From contig NC_081406.1 in assembly GCF_030272615.1 (NCBI RefSeq), forward strand, positions 172,554,861 to 172,618,860: a DNA stretch of 64,000 bases. The letters run 5' to 3'. Position numbers and translations under genes: made by a program. The DNA is from Cryptomeria japonica (Eukaryota; Streptophyta; Pinopsida; Cupressales; Cupressaceae). Each line of letters opens with the position of its first letter. Position 1 is the first letter of the stretch. Below, one piece after another: positions 1-12,098 of the stretch. The notes beneath the pieces are model-generated. The model saw only the letters and a list, made by a program, of their open reading frames with translations. It was not told the DNA's origin and searched no databases.

Positions 1-197
1 GAGAATTTTTATACGAAATTAAAACCCATTTCAGATTATACTGTCTAGATTCTAAATATGTGAATTTATTTAAAAATTGATTATTTTAACTATTTTTCAT
101 TTAATTTATACTAAATCAGGTCCATAAATTTGAAATATTAACTAATTTTGTTAATTTAATAACTTTTTTATTTTAAAGAATTTTGGAAAAAAAATTA

Positions 198-500
198 TAT
201 GTCATCAATCTACACAAAATTCTTTTGTATTTAAAAAAAAAAAAATCAAAAAATGTTAAGTTTACATCAAATTATGTGGGTCGTACACATCAAATTTTTA
301 AAACGATAATTACGACCATTAAAAAATTAATTAAAAAAAAAATATTTCAAAAAAAAATACAGAAAAATATGCTCATCAATCTTCAGTGTGCTACAAACCA
401 TTTCCCAAAACGGTTTGAGAAAATAATTTTAATTGTGTCAAAAAGTGTGGGTCGTACACATGCATGGTATGGTCCTGAAACAGGCATTTTTAAAACATAG
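198..500. repeat. Imperfect tandem duplication, period about 171 bp
   Basis: A 16-base string, TGTGGGTCGTACACAT, occurs at 275-290 and again at 446-461. CATCAATCT lies upstream of both copies (about 203 and 373), and TTTTTAAAAC follows both. The stretch is AT-rich with A runs. An open frame covers 183-500, but its lysine-rich product reflects the A runs and is not protein-like. The rest of 1-600 holds nothing I recognise; it could include the 3' end of the LINE to the right. Confidence 0.5.
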
Positions 501-619
501 TTTTCAGAACTCCATTTAAAAAGTTATTTTTTATTATGTGGGTATTAAAATAAATTATATATTTGGAAAGTACACTCAGATGGCTATCTTTTATATTACT
601 GACTTTTTCCAAGATTCAA

Positions 620-3600
620 TCTCTAAGTGTTTCAAAATTTAAGCTCAAATGAGACAAAATCTGAAAATCAGGGAAAACACTTCCACTTTTTGACCAAAAA
701 GTGGACTCATCTTCTTGCACTGACCCGTGAACCAGACCCAACATTGTGAAGCAAAAGGGATTTTGAGGAGGATATGGTTGGTATCTTCTTCATCTGCCTC
801 ACAAAGAGGACATCTACTAGGTCCCTCATACCCCATTCTCCTAAACTTGTCCGCAATTAGGAGCTTGTTCTGAATCGCAGGCCAGGAGAAGATACCAGCC
901 TTAGGCAGACAGTACCTATCCTAGCAAAGTTTCAAGGGAAGCTCATACCTAGGACATATAGATGCTTTGGAGATATGAGAGTACCCATCCTTGGAGTTAT
1001 ATTCCCCTCTTAAGGAACCATCCCATACGAGCATGTCCTCATGATGACCTAAGGTTATGTTCCTTGTCTTGAGAATTGACATAAGTTTACTTTTATCCCC
1101 TACCGGGATATCCTCATCTTCGCTTTCGATCCACTGACATCCAGCCCCTTCCGCTGAAGGGGAGATATAGTTATTTAGCAAAGGTCCTCTATGTGATTCA
1201 AGAAGGTTACAGGTGGCACCAAAGTCATAGATATTTTCAATTGCCTTATACCCACCCCATGACTCAGACCAAAAAAGGGCTTTATCCCCGGACCCCAAGT
1301 TCCAAGTCAGTTTGTCAGAAATAATACTCCTACAATCCATCATGAAATTCCATAAGCAGAACATTCTGGGAGGATTGGTTTCTCTGAAGATTTAGATAGG
1401 ATTCCCTCCATTAAGGTATTTATGTTGCAGCAGTCTTGCCCATTTGAGGTGGGGGGTTCTGAACATTCTCCAAACCAACCTAGCTCCCAGGGCTCTTCCC
1501 TAATCATAGAGGTTTTTAATGCCAACTCCTCCTTCTTCTTTAGGTTTGCATATCTCATCCCAAGATATGAGTGATATTTTCCGGTTATCATTAGCACCTT
1601 GCCAAAAGAAAGTTCTTAGATGCTTGTTGAGCTCACCTAGCTTGGAAGAAGATAGATGTTGACAGGAGATCTGGTAAATGGGCATAGCTGACTAAACCGA
1701 TCTAACCAAGGTTTCCCTACCTGCAAATGAAAACCATTTTCCTTTCCAAGTGTCAATCCTAGACTTGATTTTATGCACCAAGTTGTCCCACAATTTTGAA
1801 GATCTCCTTCCCTTGTCAAGAGGAATGCCTAGGTATTTGCAAGGAAGGGTACCCTGGCTGATCTCCAGGACATTGCAGATCTCTATTCCTAATGAGGGAT
1901 CTATGTTGAACATAAAAACTGTCAATTTTTCCAGATTCACCTCTTGACCCGAGGCTAACATATAGGAATTGAGGATACCTTTGAAGGCACTTGCTTCCCT
2001 CGTACTACCTTGACCAAACAACATCGTATCATCAACAAATTGCTGGTGGGTGAAGCAGGGGAGGCCATTGGTAATGGGAATTCCTTGGATCCCACCCTCC
2101 TCTTTAGCCTTAGAGATGGATCTTCCTAGTGCTTCTACCATGATGATGAAGAGGAAGGGGGACATAGGATCTTCTTGCCTGAGCCCCCTCGAACTGCTAA
2201 AGAAACCTTCCAGAGAACCATTAACCATGACAGAAAATTTAGGGGTGGATATACATTCAAAAATAAGGTTAATCCAGGCTTTGGGAAAGCCAAAAGCCTC
2301 CAAGCATTTACATAGAAAGCATCAGTCAACTTTGTCATACGATTTACTTATATCTAATTTGTCTAGCATGCTTGGGGCACTATTGAGCTAGACCGAATGA
2401 ATAGCTTCTTGGGCTATAGTTACCCCATCATAGATTGATCTATCCGCTACGAAACCAGTTTATTCTTCACTAATGACTACGGGGAGAAGATTCTGAAGTC
2501 TTGCTGCTAGAGTTTTAGTTAGGAGTTTATAAAGAATATTGCAAAGGGCTATTGGTCTGAAGTCATTGAAGCTTTCAAGTTTCTCTTTTTTGGGGATGAG
2601 AGAAAGGAAGGTATTATTGATCTCTTTGAGAATCTTACCAGAGTTCCTAACACCTTCTAAAGCTTTCGTGATCTTTGTCCCCATAAAACTCCAGCGTTTT
2701 TGGAAGAAGCTGGTGGGGAAGCCATATGGGCCCAGAGCCTTATCTGGATTCATCTTCATAAGGACAGATTTAACCTCCTCCTTAGAGAATTTCTTTAACA
2801 GGTCTTTATTGTGGTCATCGTTAATGAGTTTTGGGAGATTCTTGATAATATTGAGTTGGCCTCTTAGGTTGGAACCATCAGTATTGTTTAAGATTTTGTC
2901 AAAGAACCTTACTGCCTCAAAGGCAACATCATCCGGTTCAGACAGGATGGAGCCTTGGCAATTCTTAATTCTAGAAATTCAATTAACCCATCACCTCTGC
3001 TTGGTACTATTATGAAAAAACTTGGTATTCTACTCCCCATCACTCAACCAAGTCTCCCTAGATTTTTGCTTCCAGAAAATCTCTTCATTTGATAGTATCT
3101 TTTCATACTCAAAGAGTAGTGCTTTTTCCTTAAGGAAGAGATGTTCATCCATCCCTTTCTCCAGAACTTCAGTGTTAACTTTCTTAAGATCATTTTCTAT
3201 TAAGAGTTTTTTATCAAAAATATTTCCAAAATTTGTCCTATTCCATTCTAGGAGCTTCCTTTTGATAAGATTTAACTTGCTTGCAACAATAAACATCTTC
3301 GATCCTAAGAACACAGAGCTTCTCCACCATTTTTCAATTAGGTTTAAAATGTTATCATCTTTGAACCACATGCTCTCAAATTTGAAGGGGTAGTTTCTAG
3401 GGGAGTGGTCGGATAATAAGTTTAGCTGGAGAGGGAAGTGGTCAGATCCTGATAAAGGGAGAGGCTCTGCTTCCATGGTATAATTAAGCTCAGAGAGTCT
3501 CCCATGGATAAAGAACCTATCTAATTTCTCAGCAATGTTACAGAAACCTATCATTTTGTTGTTCCAGGTAAAGGTGTTCTCTGTGTCTAGATTTCCAACA

Positions 3601-4117
3601 GGGAGTTCCTATTAATCCAATGATTAAAATTTGTAGCCGCGGGAGGGAGTTTGCTACTGCCTCCTATTTTTTCTTCTACCTTAGTGACGGAATTGAAATC
3701 TCCACCAATGATAGATACCTCATTTGGGAAACTTTTGAGGAAAGCCTCAAGTTCTATCCACACTCGAGCCTTATCCCTATTCTGGATAGGGCTGTAAACG
3801 TTAATCATTTTGAATCTTAGGTTATTTTTATAGCTTGCTACTTCTCCTCCTATCCAATTTTTCTTAATCTCTAAAGGTGTAAATGAGATGAATCTAGAGT
3901 CCTAGATGATAGCTAAGCCCCCTGAAGCCCCTATCACAGGGGAATGCTTCAGCTGTCTGACACCTAGTTTTTTCTCAAAAAGGACAATCTCCGAGGAGTT
4001 CATTTTAGTTTCTTGGATTAAAATTATGTCTGGTTTTGAATCAGAGATGCAGTGCTTTAAGATGTGCTATTTGTTAGGGGCATTCAAACACCTAGCATTC
4101 CAAGTTATGATTTTCAT
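620..4117 (-). pseudogene. LINE ORF2: endonuclease, reverse transcriptase, zinc finger
   Basis: The start is the ATG at 4117, directly overlapping the ORF1 stop. The endonuclease (about 4117-3410) shows TWNAR, QETK, GGDFNSV and SDHFPL, the metal- and DNA-binding motifs of the exonuclease-endonuclease-phosphatase fold that nicks target DNA. In-frame TAG stops follow APNK and GGLAII. The reverse transcriptase (about 2760-1690) shows NPDKALGPYGFP, FRPIALCN, SRGLRQEDPMSPFLF and the catalytic FVDD box near 2035, where most relatives have FADD or YADD. KYLGIPL and the FFWQG region follow. The zf-RVT finger (about 920-645) reads CPLCEADEEDTNHIL. Frame breaks lie near 1600-1370, 2450, 3020 and 3580. 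This enzyme would prime and copy the element's RNA at the nick; this copy cannot. Confidence 0.88.
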
Positions 4118-6162
4118 GTCTCTGTGGGAAGGAACTTCCCCTCCCCTACATTAAAAAGAGTAGATATTTTTGACTGACCCCTTGCTTCCCCATCCTTTGA
4201 TCTTAGTTCAGCAAGGGATCTCCTGCCTCTTCTCTTACTAAGTTTAGTGTAATCGGGAGAATCTTTGCTTCCTTCAGAGCTGAGAATGCCTAGAATGTTT
4301 GGATTATCATTTTCTAAGTTATCCAATGCTATAAAGAGTTCCTCTAATTCTAAGTAAACTCTGGCAATATCCACCAGATTTTTGACATAGAGATCCCTTT
4401 CTCTTTCCAATTCCTCGTCATTACAGATTTCATCAACAAGTTGATCCATTAGGTCGTTTACTACTTCTTCCCCTACAAAATTGGCAATGATGCTAATTTC
4501 CTTAGCCACTTGGTCACTCTCAGTTTCTACAATTGTATCAAAAACATCCTTTAGAGGTGGAGGGCGATCCTCTACCTCCTCAAAGACCTCCACACTTAAG
4601 GGTTGAGAGATTGGTTGACCTTGCAAGGATGCCATTCCTAGTGCCGGAGCATAGCTATCCTTCTCCACTGATTACTCAGAGGAGGTTAGTTTCATTAAAG
4701 GGGGAGACCTCGAGGGACTCGGCCTCTTTGGTGGGAAGAGAGAATTGGACAATGAAATATTTGCCAGTCCAAGCTGACCCTTCTGAGGGGGCAACTCACT
4801 GATTTTGCCTTCTTCCAGGTCTCGATCCCTAAGTAATGAGTCAGTTATAGGTGGACTATTAGTTGGCAATGGGGGGAGAAGAGAGCAAAGGGTCTTGACA
4901 TGGGAGCTATTGGGATGGGAATAAGGACATAGGATCTCTAAAGGATCTGGGGTGAGATGGTTAGAGTTCATTTTAGTCTTATATCCCTCTAAGGTGAAAC
5001 CCCCTCCTGCCACAAATCTGAATGAGGCACCATCAGACTTGAGAAATGATCTAGGGAGAGGTTTCTCAGAGGGGATCTTACTTGGAATAATGTCTTCGAA
5101 AGACCCATTATAAAAGGGTAATTCTAGGGTTAAACTATAATTATCACATTTCAGCGTTATGGGCTCTAAAGATTTAATGTTAGTATTCATATTAACGATG
5201 AGATGTTGGTTAAAGAAGCTAAGGGCTGATTTTTTAACTTCTACAAATTTACCAATTTTGTTGCCTATTATTCTTAAAAAATCATTATTTCGCAATTCTA
5301 CAGGGAAATTATCAAGTGAAATTGCTCTATTAACCATGCAGGAATTTAATTGAGAAGGAAGAAAGAGGGGTTTCCATTCCCAGCAGTCAAACCCGAGACC
5401 CTTGAATGTTAATATGTCCCCATTTAGCATACTATTTCTCAAACCCTAATTACCACATTCAATAGCAAAGAAATTATCAGGAAGTATGCCAATTTTTACC
5501 TGGTTATTGAAAGAAGAAGACAACCAATTGGCAATTTGTATTGACGGGATCCCCCAACCTTTCCATTGAGAAAAGATCATATGGTCATTGCAATGCATTT
5601 GATATCTGACCTGAGTTTGGGTATCAATTTCAATGACCAGCCCATTTGAAGTTGTTGGAGGATTCGAAGGTAAATCCATCTTAGAATGCTTATCATCCTT
5701 TGAATTATAATGATTCATGAAAGAGTGGTGCCCTAGGGTTTCCATACCCTTTGATAATTTTCCCGAAGGATTTCATGTAGGAAAAATATGAGCAAAGGAA
5801 CTATTTGGTTGGTTAGGTTTTACAAAACCCTCCTCCCAATAATGATTGGAATTTTGATTATGGCAATTTGGTTTCCCTAATGCCCTTTTATTTATGCGAC
5901 TCACCATATGCCAGTCCCGATCCTAACCCTTGCAGTGAAGAGGGGGAGCCCTAACCATTTCAATCAAAGAATATTTTATTTTTGCAAAGAAGACCTCTTG
6001 TTCGTGGGTCCGTGATATGATCATGCCAGGATCCTCAGCCCAGGAGTTGTTTGCCAAATTAGAGAAGCGATTTGCAAAGCCCCTGTGAAATCCTCGCGGC
6101 AGATATGAATGCTCGAAAATGGTTGTCAATGCTTTGCATCGATTTTTCGCACGCAGAGCCAT
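4114..6162 (-). pseudogene. LINE ORF1-like protein with DUF4283-like domain
   Basis: The reading frames run from an ATG at 6162 through 5923, 5745-5446, 5442-4672 and 4668-4114, interrupted by stops. The middle (about 5520-5130) resembles the DUF4283-type module of plant LINE ORF1 proteins. It has a WEWKPLF stretch and then RNNDFLRIIGNKIGKFVEV, the usual 'level of the ring, then G-x-x-I-G-K' pattern. ORF1 proteins of this type bind the element's RNA. The C-terminal third (4668-4114) is acidic, with many Glu and Asp residues, and ends in a basic KRRGRRS patch. The stop codon TGA overlaps the ORF2 ATG as ATGA at 4117-4114. No zinc knuckle was found. The domain name rests on visual similarity. 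Confidence 0.7.
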
Positions 6163-6165
6163 ATT

Positions 6166-7190
6166 AACCCAAAACCATAATATTACTATGGAATTTCAAC
6201 TAAAATGTAATTATTATTATAAGTATATATCCTTTAAAATTTTATACAATTTGATACTTTTATTATTTGATTTGACTATAGATCTATTTATGTTATAATA
6301 ATATATTATTAAAATAATATAACATTATAAAATTCTATATTTGTTTTCCTCTATAAAATATCTATAATACATATACCAATATAAAATGCATCTGCTATAT
6401 AGCTGCCACTAAAACTAATTTTTTTGGATTTCCTGAAAATCCGCTTATAACAGCTAAATTGTATTTAGCCAATAAGTGTACAAAAATATAATTTTCATAA
6501 TTTATAATGTTAAAAATTGTACAATTAGACTTTGGTAAATAAAAAGATTGAGAAAATTAAAAGTTAAATTTTTTTTGTGATTGGTTCAAATTAATTTTTT
6601 TAATAACTAGTTAACTGGAAAAACAAAAAACTCATTACAATAGTATTGCCTAACAGCAAGTACTAATAACAAGAAGATGGTTCAATGGTCCATGCACATG
6701 TAATACTACCCAAGGCCCCAAGATTAATTGACTCTAGTAGTTATCCTTGCCAAGTATTTTGTACATTTCCTCGATGTTTATAAAATGAGATCTTCAAACA
6801 TAGGTGTGAAAAAATATAAGAATTGAAACTTGGTGAATAATTCAAATGAATTGAAACATAGTCTAAAATAAACTAGTTTTGACACAAGAACATGCCATGA
6901 ATTATAATAAGGGAAATAAAATACAATCATTGAAACATGAGAAATTGTAAAGTTTGAATATAATTGTTTGATTATAATTTGAATGTACTCTTAATAATAT
7001 GTGATACACATAAGAAAAGTACTATTGTAACTCAAAATATACAAGTACTATGTTTAGCATTAAAAATTAATTTGAAGAAGAATAACTTGCACCTATGCTA
7101 ACAAATAAAACCTATAAAAAAAAAAAACAATCAAGACCATATTTTTATTGGGATGTGAAGTCTATCTCTTCATTTCATCTTCCCCATCTT
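6166..7190. other. AT-rich spacer, no gene seen
   Basis: The sequence is very AT-rich and full of short A and T runs. No open frame with protein-like composition and no RNA gene was recognised. Its right part may belong to the LTR that ends at 7377, whose start I cannot place. Confidence 0.5.
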
Positions 7191-7377
7191 TGTCCTTTAG
7201 TCTTCTGTTGAAGACTATTGTATAAATATGAGGGCAAATCCCTATGTATGCAAGCTGTAATAATAATAATAAAAATCTCTGCTCTGCTTTCTGGTGGATG
7301 TAGCCAAATTGATGAACCACGTTAAATACTCTATTGTGTATAATTTGTGTGTTCCCAATTTATCTTATGTTTTAACA
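7191..7377 (+). mobile_element. 3' part of a copia-type LTR
   Basis: The stretch ends in TTTTAACA immediately before a tRNA-Met primer-binding site, the arrangement at the inner edge of a 5' LTR. TATAAATA at 7221-7228 is a plausible LTR promoter, followed by AT-rich (TAA)n sequence and a polyadenylation-like region. I found no second copy in the window, so the LTR start is unknown and its length is not given. Confidence 0.6.
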
Positions 7378-7379
7378 AT

Positions 7380-7391
7380 TGGTATCAGAGC
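7380..7391 (+). promoter_or_regulatory. Primer-binding site, initiator tRNA-Met
   Basis: TGGTATCAGAGC is the standard primer-binding site of plant copia elements. It is complementary to the 3' end of initiator tRNA-Met and primes minus-strand DNA synthesis. It lies two bases after the LTR end CA at 7376-7377. Confidence 0.8.
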
Positions 7392-9040
7392 AGGTTACAA
7401 GATCCAAGAGAGAAGATTTTAAGGGCATAGAATTCAGAACAGTGTAGACAGTAGCCATGCTAAGGCAGTGCTTCCATGTGTTATGAAGTCCATCGAATCT
7501 ATGGTTGTCATATTCAATTGATTGGTCCCTGCAGGGCATCTATGCAGTTTGACAAATGTCTCTCTAGTTTGCAGTCATTTTTTTTTCTTTAAGAATTAGA
7601 AGAGAAAGTGAGTGAAATGATGAATGTTAACAATAGTTGAACAGAGTCACCCGGGAAGAATGGACATGCAAAAGAAGTGCCTGGGGTGTGCTAAATTTAA
7701 GTGGTCATGTCTGACATGGATATTATGAGTATTGAATTGGATGATGTGAGCTTTAATTGTTTGATGATATTAAAAGAAATATGGTGAGTCCTTAACTGCA
7801 GTGAGTGGATAGAAATCTCCTATGGCAATATACCTATCAAGATTCTTACCAGTATGTTGAAGATGATTGGTTGGATATTGCTAAATTTGGTAGCTTGTGA
7901 GGTTAAAATAAATTATTTTATTTGTTTCCTTGGTTTCCACGAGATGAGTGCCAGGATGCCTATCAAAAATTATAACTAGCCTGCAGAAAAGGAGCGGCCA
8001 GATTTTAGTGAATTTTATGTAACGGTTGTGAGGCAGATAAAAGAGGTTGTTTATGAGTGATATTCACAAAGCACAGTTGTCTCTCTCTATGCTTGCATAA
8101 TAAGGAAGCAAAAAGAGTGAAAATCAAACTCCAGGTCATCGATAGAAAAGGTGCTTTCCATATATGTTATATGGCGTACCAAGATTTAAAATCTGAATCT
8201 CTAGATACATACACATCGTTGGGCCTTGGGGTTGAATATATTTTACGAATCTCAGGCCGCGTGAGATGTTGGGGAGGTTGGGATTGCCCTTACGCATGTT
8301 ACTGGAGGTGTCAAGATAAAAAAAATTTGGGTTGTGAAACCAAATTACTATTGTTATTCGCATAGACATTCACAAGAAGTTTATTTGTTGAGAATTCTTG
8401 GGCAGTTTGTGCAAATGGAGGGGTTTCAGACCTCTTTTAATGTGTGTCCCTCTGTAGAAAGAGTTGAAGGTGATTGGGGAATAAAACCCCAGGTGTTGTG
8501 GTTGGAATCTACATTGATGTTATACATAAAGATGCCAGAAAAATAGAGGAGTTGTGTGATGGAGGCACTAGTTTCTTGATGAGTTGTGATAAGGAAGGTG
8601 TGCAGCAAGATTGAGAAAAACCACCAGGAGAGGTTGGTTTTGTGGCTGCATGATGACTACAAAGAAGAGACACTAAAGCGATTGGGAAGAACAGAGTAGT
8701 GGGTCTAAAAACATGAGGACACATTTTTTTGGTTGAAGATAGAGTATTGTTTTGTGTGAAAATAGTAGAAGAACCTATCTTGATGATAATTTCAACTAGT
8801 GGGAGCTCCTCAAAGCCTATGGGCTGGTAAAATGTGTCTGCATTAGCATCCTAAACTAATGTTAATGTTGACCATGCCAAACTAACAAAAAAACAAGAAA
8901 TCATCTAAAAATGTTATCTCCAATAGCATGAAATATGAAAAATTTACATCTTTAAAATATTGGTAGACAATAATTTTTCCCAAGGATCCAAAAGAAAATT
9001 GTTGAATTTCCTTGACAAATTATTTAAAAATTACCTTAAA
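7392..9040 (+). other. Presumed internal region of the LTR element at 7377, unrecognisable
   Basis: By position this should be the internal part of the element primed at 7380. Open frames at 8057-8365 and 8334-8546 show no gag, protease, integrase or reverse transcriptase motif that I can recognise. No polypurine tract with a following LTR copy was found. Either the element is too decayed to read or its internal region has been replaced. Confidence 0.35.
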
Positions 9041-9049
9041 ACCATAAAA

Positions 9050-9350
9050 AACAATTGCCTTTAGGGCATTGTGCCAAGGTAAATTTACTTCATTGTGAGG
9101 TGGCCACCAAGGTTTGAATCCATGCTGGGCCACTAAGCTTGAAAGCCTTATGCCTTCGCTCAGCAGTTGTGCTCACAAGTTATGGGTCTTTGTTGGGCCA
9201 TTGTGCTCATGAGTTTGAACATGTGAACTATGTTAATGGGGAAAGATGGTCACCCAGATATGACTTAATTGAGAAGAGATCTTTCACAAGTGGTCTCCGT
9301 AGACCTCAACTAGACTAAAAAGTTAGGTTTTTTCAAGAAAAAAAAACCAT
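9050..9350 (+). mobile_element. Possible tRNA-derived SINE
   Basis: A box A-like TTAGGGCATTGTGCC near 9062 and a box B-like GGTTTGAATCC at about 9110-9120 (consensus GGTTCGANTCC, one mismatch) are spaced as in an RNA polymerase III tRNA promoter. ATGCTGGGCCA follows box B, as in the tRNA-related heads of plant SINEs. An A run (9341-9349) lies at the right end. No target-site duplication was identified. It could also be a chance similarity. Confidence 0.35.
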
Positions 9351-9880
9351 TAAAAAGAATAGCCCTTTCCAAAATTACCAAAAGATTATATTTAGAAGCA
9401 ATGAAAACTAATTATAATTCATTTTACATGTGTTTTCTTAACCTGTAGAAAAAGAAATAATTAATCTAACAAACACCAAAAACATAACTTAAAATCACAA
9501 AGTGAATAACAAGGAGAATCTTGGTTTCTCTTGACTAAGATGATTTGTTTGTTTCTATCTCTTCATGGCGCAAACTGTAAAAAACGAATTTAAACCACCT
9601 CGATGGAGAAAGCTTCGTTACCAGGAAAACCAGAAAAAATTAAAAATCCCTTCTTATCCACAAAATAATCAAGAGACAGATTACTTTTTGTTATCAACTT
9701 TTTCTATCTCATCATACAGTGCATTGTACCAAAAATAAATATCTAAACCACGTTCTGAATGCCATGTTCAGAAAAGAAGATTTAGTCAGGCAGATAGATT
9801 ATACAGGTTGTAAGTCCACTGCTAACTACGAACTTATCTGGTTGGGAATCTGTTAAAGTGGTTACCATTTCTCCCTTGCC

Positions 9881-10054
9881 TTAATCCAACTCCATCATAA
9901 ATTCTTTGATTTTGATGTTAATATTTTTTATTAGATTATCTAAACTAAAGAAATTAAATGCTTTCTTTGGATAGAGCTCAATGCATTCTGCAACAATAGC
10001 AGTTTTGGTTTCTTCTATAGAATTCAAAATAACGGTATTGTGTGTTGCTTTCAT
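9881..10054 (-). CDS. Small open frame of unknown function, possible gene fragment
   Basis: A 57-codon frame from the ATG at 10054 to a TAA at 9881-9883. Its product is balanced in composition, with acidic and hydrophobic residues alternating (for example ILNSIEETKTAIVAECIEL), unlike the lysine- or leucine-rich translations of the surrounding AT-rich DNA. I do not recognise a family, and no flanking exon was found. It may be a chance frame. Confidence 0.15.
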   Translation of the reverse strand: MKATHNTVILNSIEETKTAIVAECIELYPKKAFNFFSLDNLIKNINIKIKEFMMELD

Positions 10055-10289
10055 GGTGAGAAGGATACTGAGAGGCTAGATATAAATTCAACAAAATCTA
10101 ATAGATAATATAAATATAATATTTTAACTGTAAAATGAAAATAATATTTATAATATTATATTATATTATAGTATATTTCAAGTAAATCAAATAAATATAT
10201 ATGACATTTTTGTACTTGAAAAGCTAGACTTTTTTAATGTCTCAATATTTTAATTATTCAAATATATAATTATTCAGATATTATATTTA

Positions 10290-10850
10290 AACACTACTCT
10301 AACACTAATTTAACCGTAACCCTAACTAAATTATAACTCTAATGCTAAATCAAATATTTTTTTTGTAACTATAATTAAACCCTAACACTAATTGAACTTT
10401 ATTCTTAAATTTAATTAAACATCAACCTTAATTGTTATCAAACCCTACCCCAAATTAAAGACTAACTTTAAATATAAATAAAATTATAAGACATGCAATC
10501 AAAATTGGTATCTTATAAGTTCAATATCTCTTAAATAAATAATAGGACCACAAGAAGTAATATTCTTGTAATAAGGATGAAAGTACAAGCTCTCACTTGT
10601 CTTTATTTTTTAGTTAATTTTACCATATGAAATTAGTTAATATGTTGTAATTATTATATATTTATTGAATTCCTAAACCAAATTGAATTCAAACCCTAAA
10701 CAAGCCTGAATCCTAACCCTAAATTAAACTCAAACTTAACCCTATATAAAATTGATCAAAAAGCTAAATCAAATTGAACCCTTACCCTAAATAAATTTGA
10801 ACCTTAAACCTAAACCTAAATCAAATTGAACCCTTACCCTATATTTTTTT
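10290..10850. repeat. Degenerate CCCTAA (telomere-like) tract
   Basis: CCCTAA and close variants (CCTAAA, CCTTAC, CACTAA) recur every 10-25 bases, mixed with AAATTGAA and AAATCAAA fillers. The orientation is CCCTAA on the given strand, opposite to most of the much larger tract at 51.5-56.6 kb. It is not a tidy array, so it is an interstitial, degenerate telomere-like sequence and not a telomere. Confidence 0.6.
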
Positions 10851-10959
10851 TGGCTATTCTATTATGATTTTCCTTCAATGCAAACTTAGTGTTTCCAAAT
10901 CAAGCATTAAGAATTTTTTTTGTTTCTAAAACACTTTCTATATCACAAACTTTGATATA

Positions 10960-11001
10960 GAAAAACACATAATTAGGCCTAAAAATCACAAAAATGGGTG
11001 T
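10960..11001. repeat. 42-bp direct repeat, left copy
   Basis: Identical to 12099-12140, and also to 38131-38172 at the left end of chromovirus copy C. It borders the LINE fragment on its left. See the finding on how the fragment may have arrived. Confidence 0.9.
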
Positions 11002-12098
11002 ATCATCTTGTTTAAGGCCCTAGCCCCATCCTTGGGTATCATCTTAATGATCCCCTTGTTAATGTTAGCACCAAGGGTGCCATTGTTGAAAGCTTCAGAG
11101 TAAACACCATGCAGGACACTGGCAATCCATTCTAGATTGGCCTTATAGAATTTAATAGGGAGGCAATCTGAGCCCAGTGCTTTGTCAGATTTCAGGGAGT
11201 TGATAGTAGCAGTGATTTCCTCAATAGATACCCTTTGGTTGAGGAGGATGGAGTCTTCAGGGGAGATCCTAGTGGGGTTCATGGTTTTGCATTTGTCTCT
11301 AATGTCCTTAGCATTGGCATTATCTTTAGAAGTGAACAAGTTTTTGTAGAATAATTCAAAGGCATCTTTGATACTAGGGAGGTCAATAATTTCCTTATTG
11401 TCGATAATTAGCCTAGCAATCTTTTCCTTGGACTGTTTGTGCTTAAGTAGATTACAATTTGGAGCCCTTCTCCCCATATTGTAGCCAGTGGGTGTGAGCC
11501 CTCACCATAGCCCCACAAATCTTAACTTGCTGGTGTTTTCTAAGATCTTCTCTAGCATGCGCAACATGAGAAGCCCTATGAGCACAACTAGGGTTGTTTT
11601 GGATATCAAGTTCTAAGGAATGGAGCTAGCTGGTGTGCGATTTTTTAGCAAATCTGAAGTCTTTTGCCTTTTTTTGCCCTATAGTCTGCAAGGTTTTTTG
11701 CCAGAAATTCACATTAAAGTTCCATCTATCAATATGAGATGGGAGGAGATTGTTCCGACAGTTAAGGAGTCTGATGAGATGCAAGGCGGTCAAGACATCC
11801 TGATCCTTGAGGAGGGAGGTGTTAAGCAGAAATTTACTAGATTTGTTGACCCAAGTATTCATATCATTTCTAATATTAATAAGAGCCATAACAAGGTGAT
11901 GGTCAGACAGGGACGTAGGCCAAACAAAAAAGGACCTACCTTGGGCATCAGGAAAGAAGGAAAAGTTATCTTTATTAGCGTAGAATCGGTCCAATCTAAA
12001 GTAGATTCTACTCTATCCCTTTTGATAGCTACACCAGGTATGCCAAAGGTCGAGGGGGGGAATGTCCAAGATCCTCCATTGGATCAAAGTTTAAGGCT
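11002..12098 (-). pseudogene. LINE fragment: endonuclease end and reverse transcriptase start
   Basis: Read on the minus strand, 11994-11626 gives the end of a LINE endonuclease (LDRFYANKD ... SLSDHHLV, with the SDH motif). Then 11477-11002 gives the linker and first reverse transcriptase motifs (LKSDKALGSDCLP, IIKMIPKDG). It stops before the catalytic box. The fragment is missing both the 5' and the 3' part of a LINE, which is not the usual 5'-truncated insertion product. It differs in sequence from the LINE at 0.6-6.2 kb. Confidence 0.75.

Larger units (their letters stand above)
600..6165 (-). mobile_element. L1-type LINE retrotransposon, nearly full length, decayed
   Basis: Read on the minus strand, the order is an ORF1-like protein, then an apurinic-type endonuclease, then reverse transcriptase, then a C-terminal CCHC-like zinc finger. 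This is the arrangement of plant L1-clade LINEs. The 5' end is near 6165, where the ORF1 start codon lies. The 3' end lies near or below 640. I could not find a clear poly-A tail (poly-T on the given strand) or a target-site duplication, so both outer limits are approximate. Several stops and frame changes show that the copy is inactive. Confidence 0.9.

Noticed and set aside
183-500. 105-residue open frame
   Set aside because: Lysine-, isoleucine- and leucine-rich translation of A/T runs, lying in a tandem duplication; no family resemblance.
9105-9125. Functional tRNA gene
   Set aside because: Box B-like string only; no cloverleaf arms and no acceptor stem could be drawn, so a SINE head is more likely.
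10290-10850. True telomere end
   Set aside because: Repeats are irregular, mutated and mixed with fillers, and the tract has DNA on both sides.
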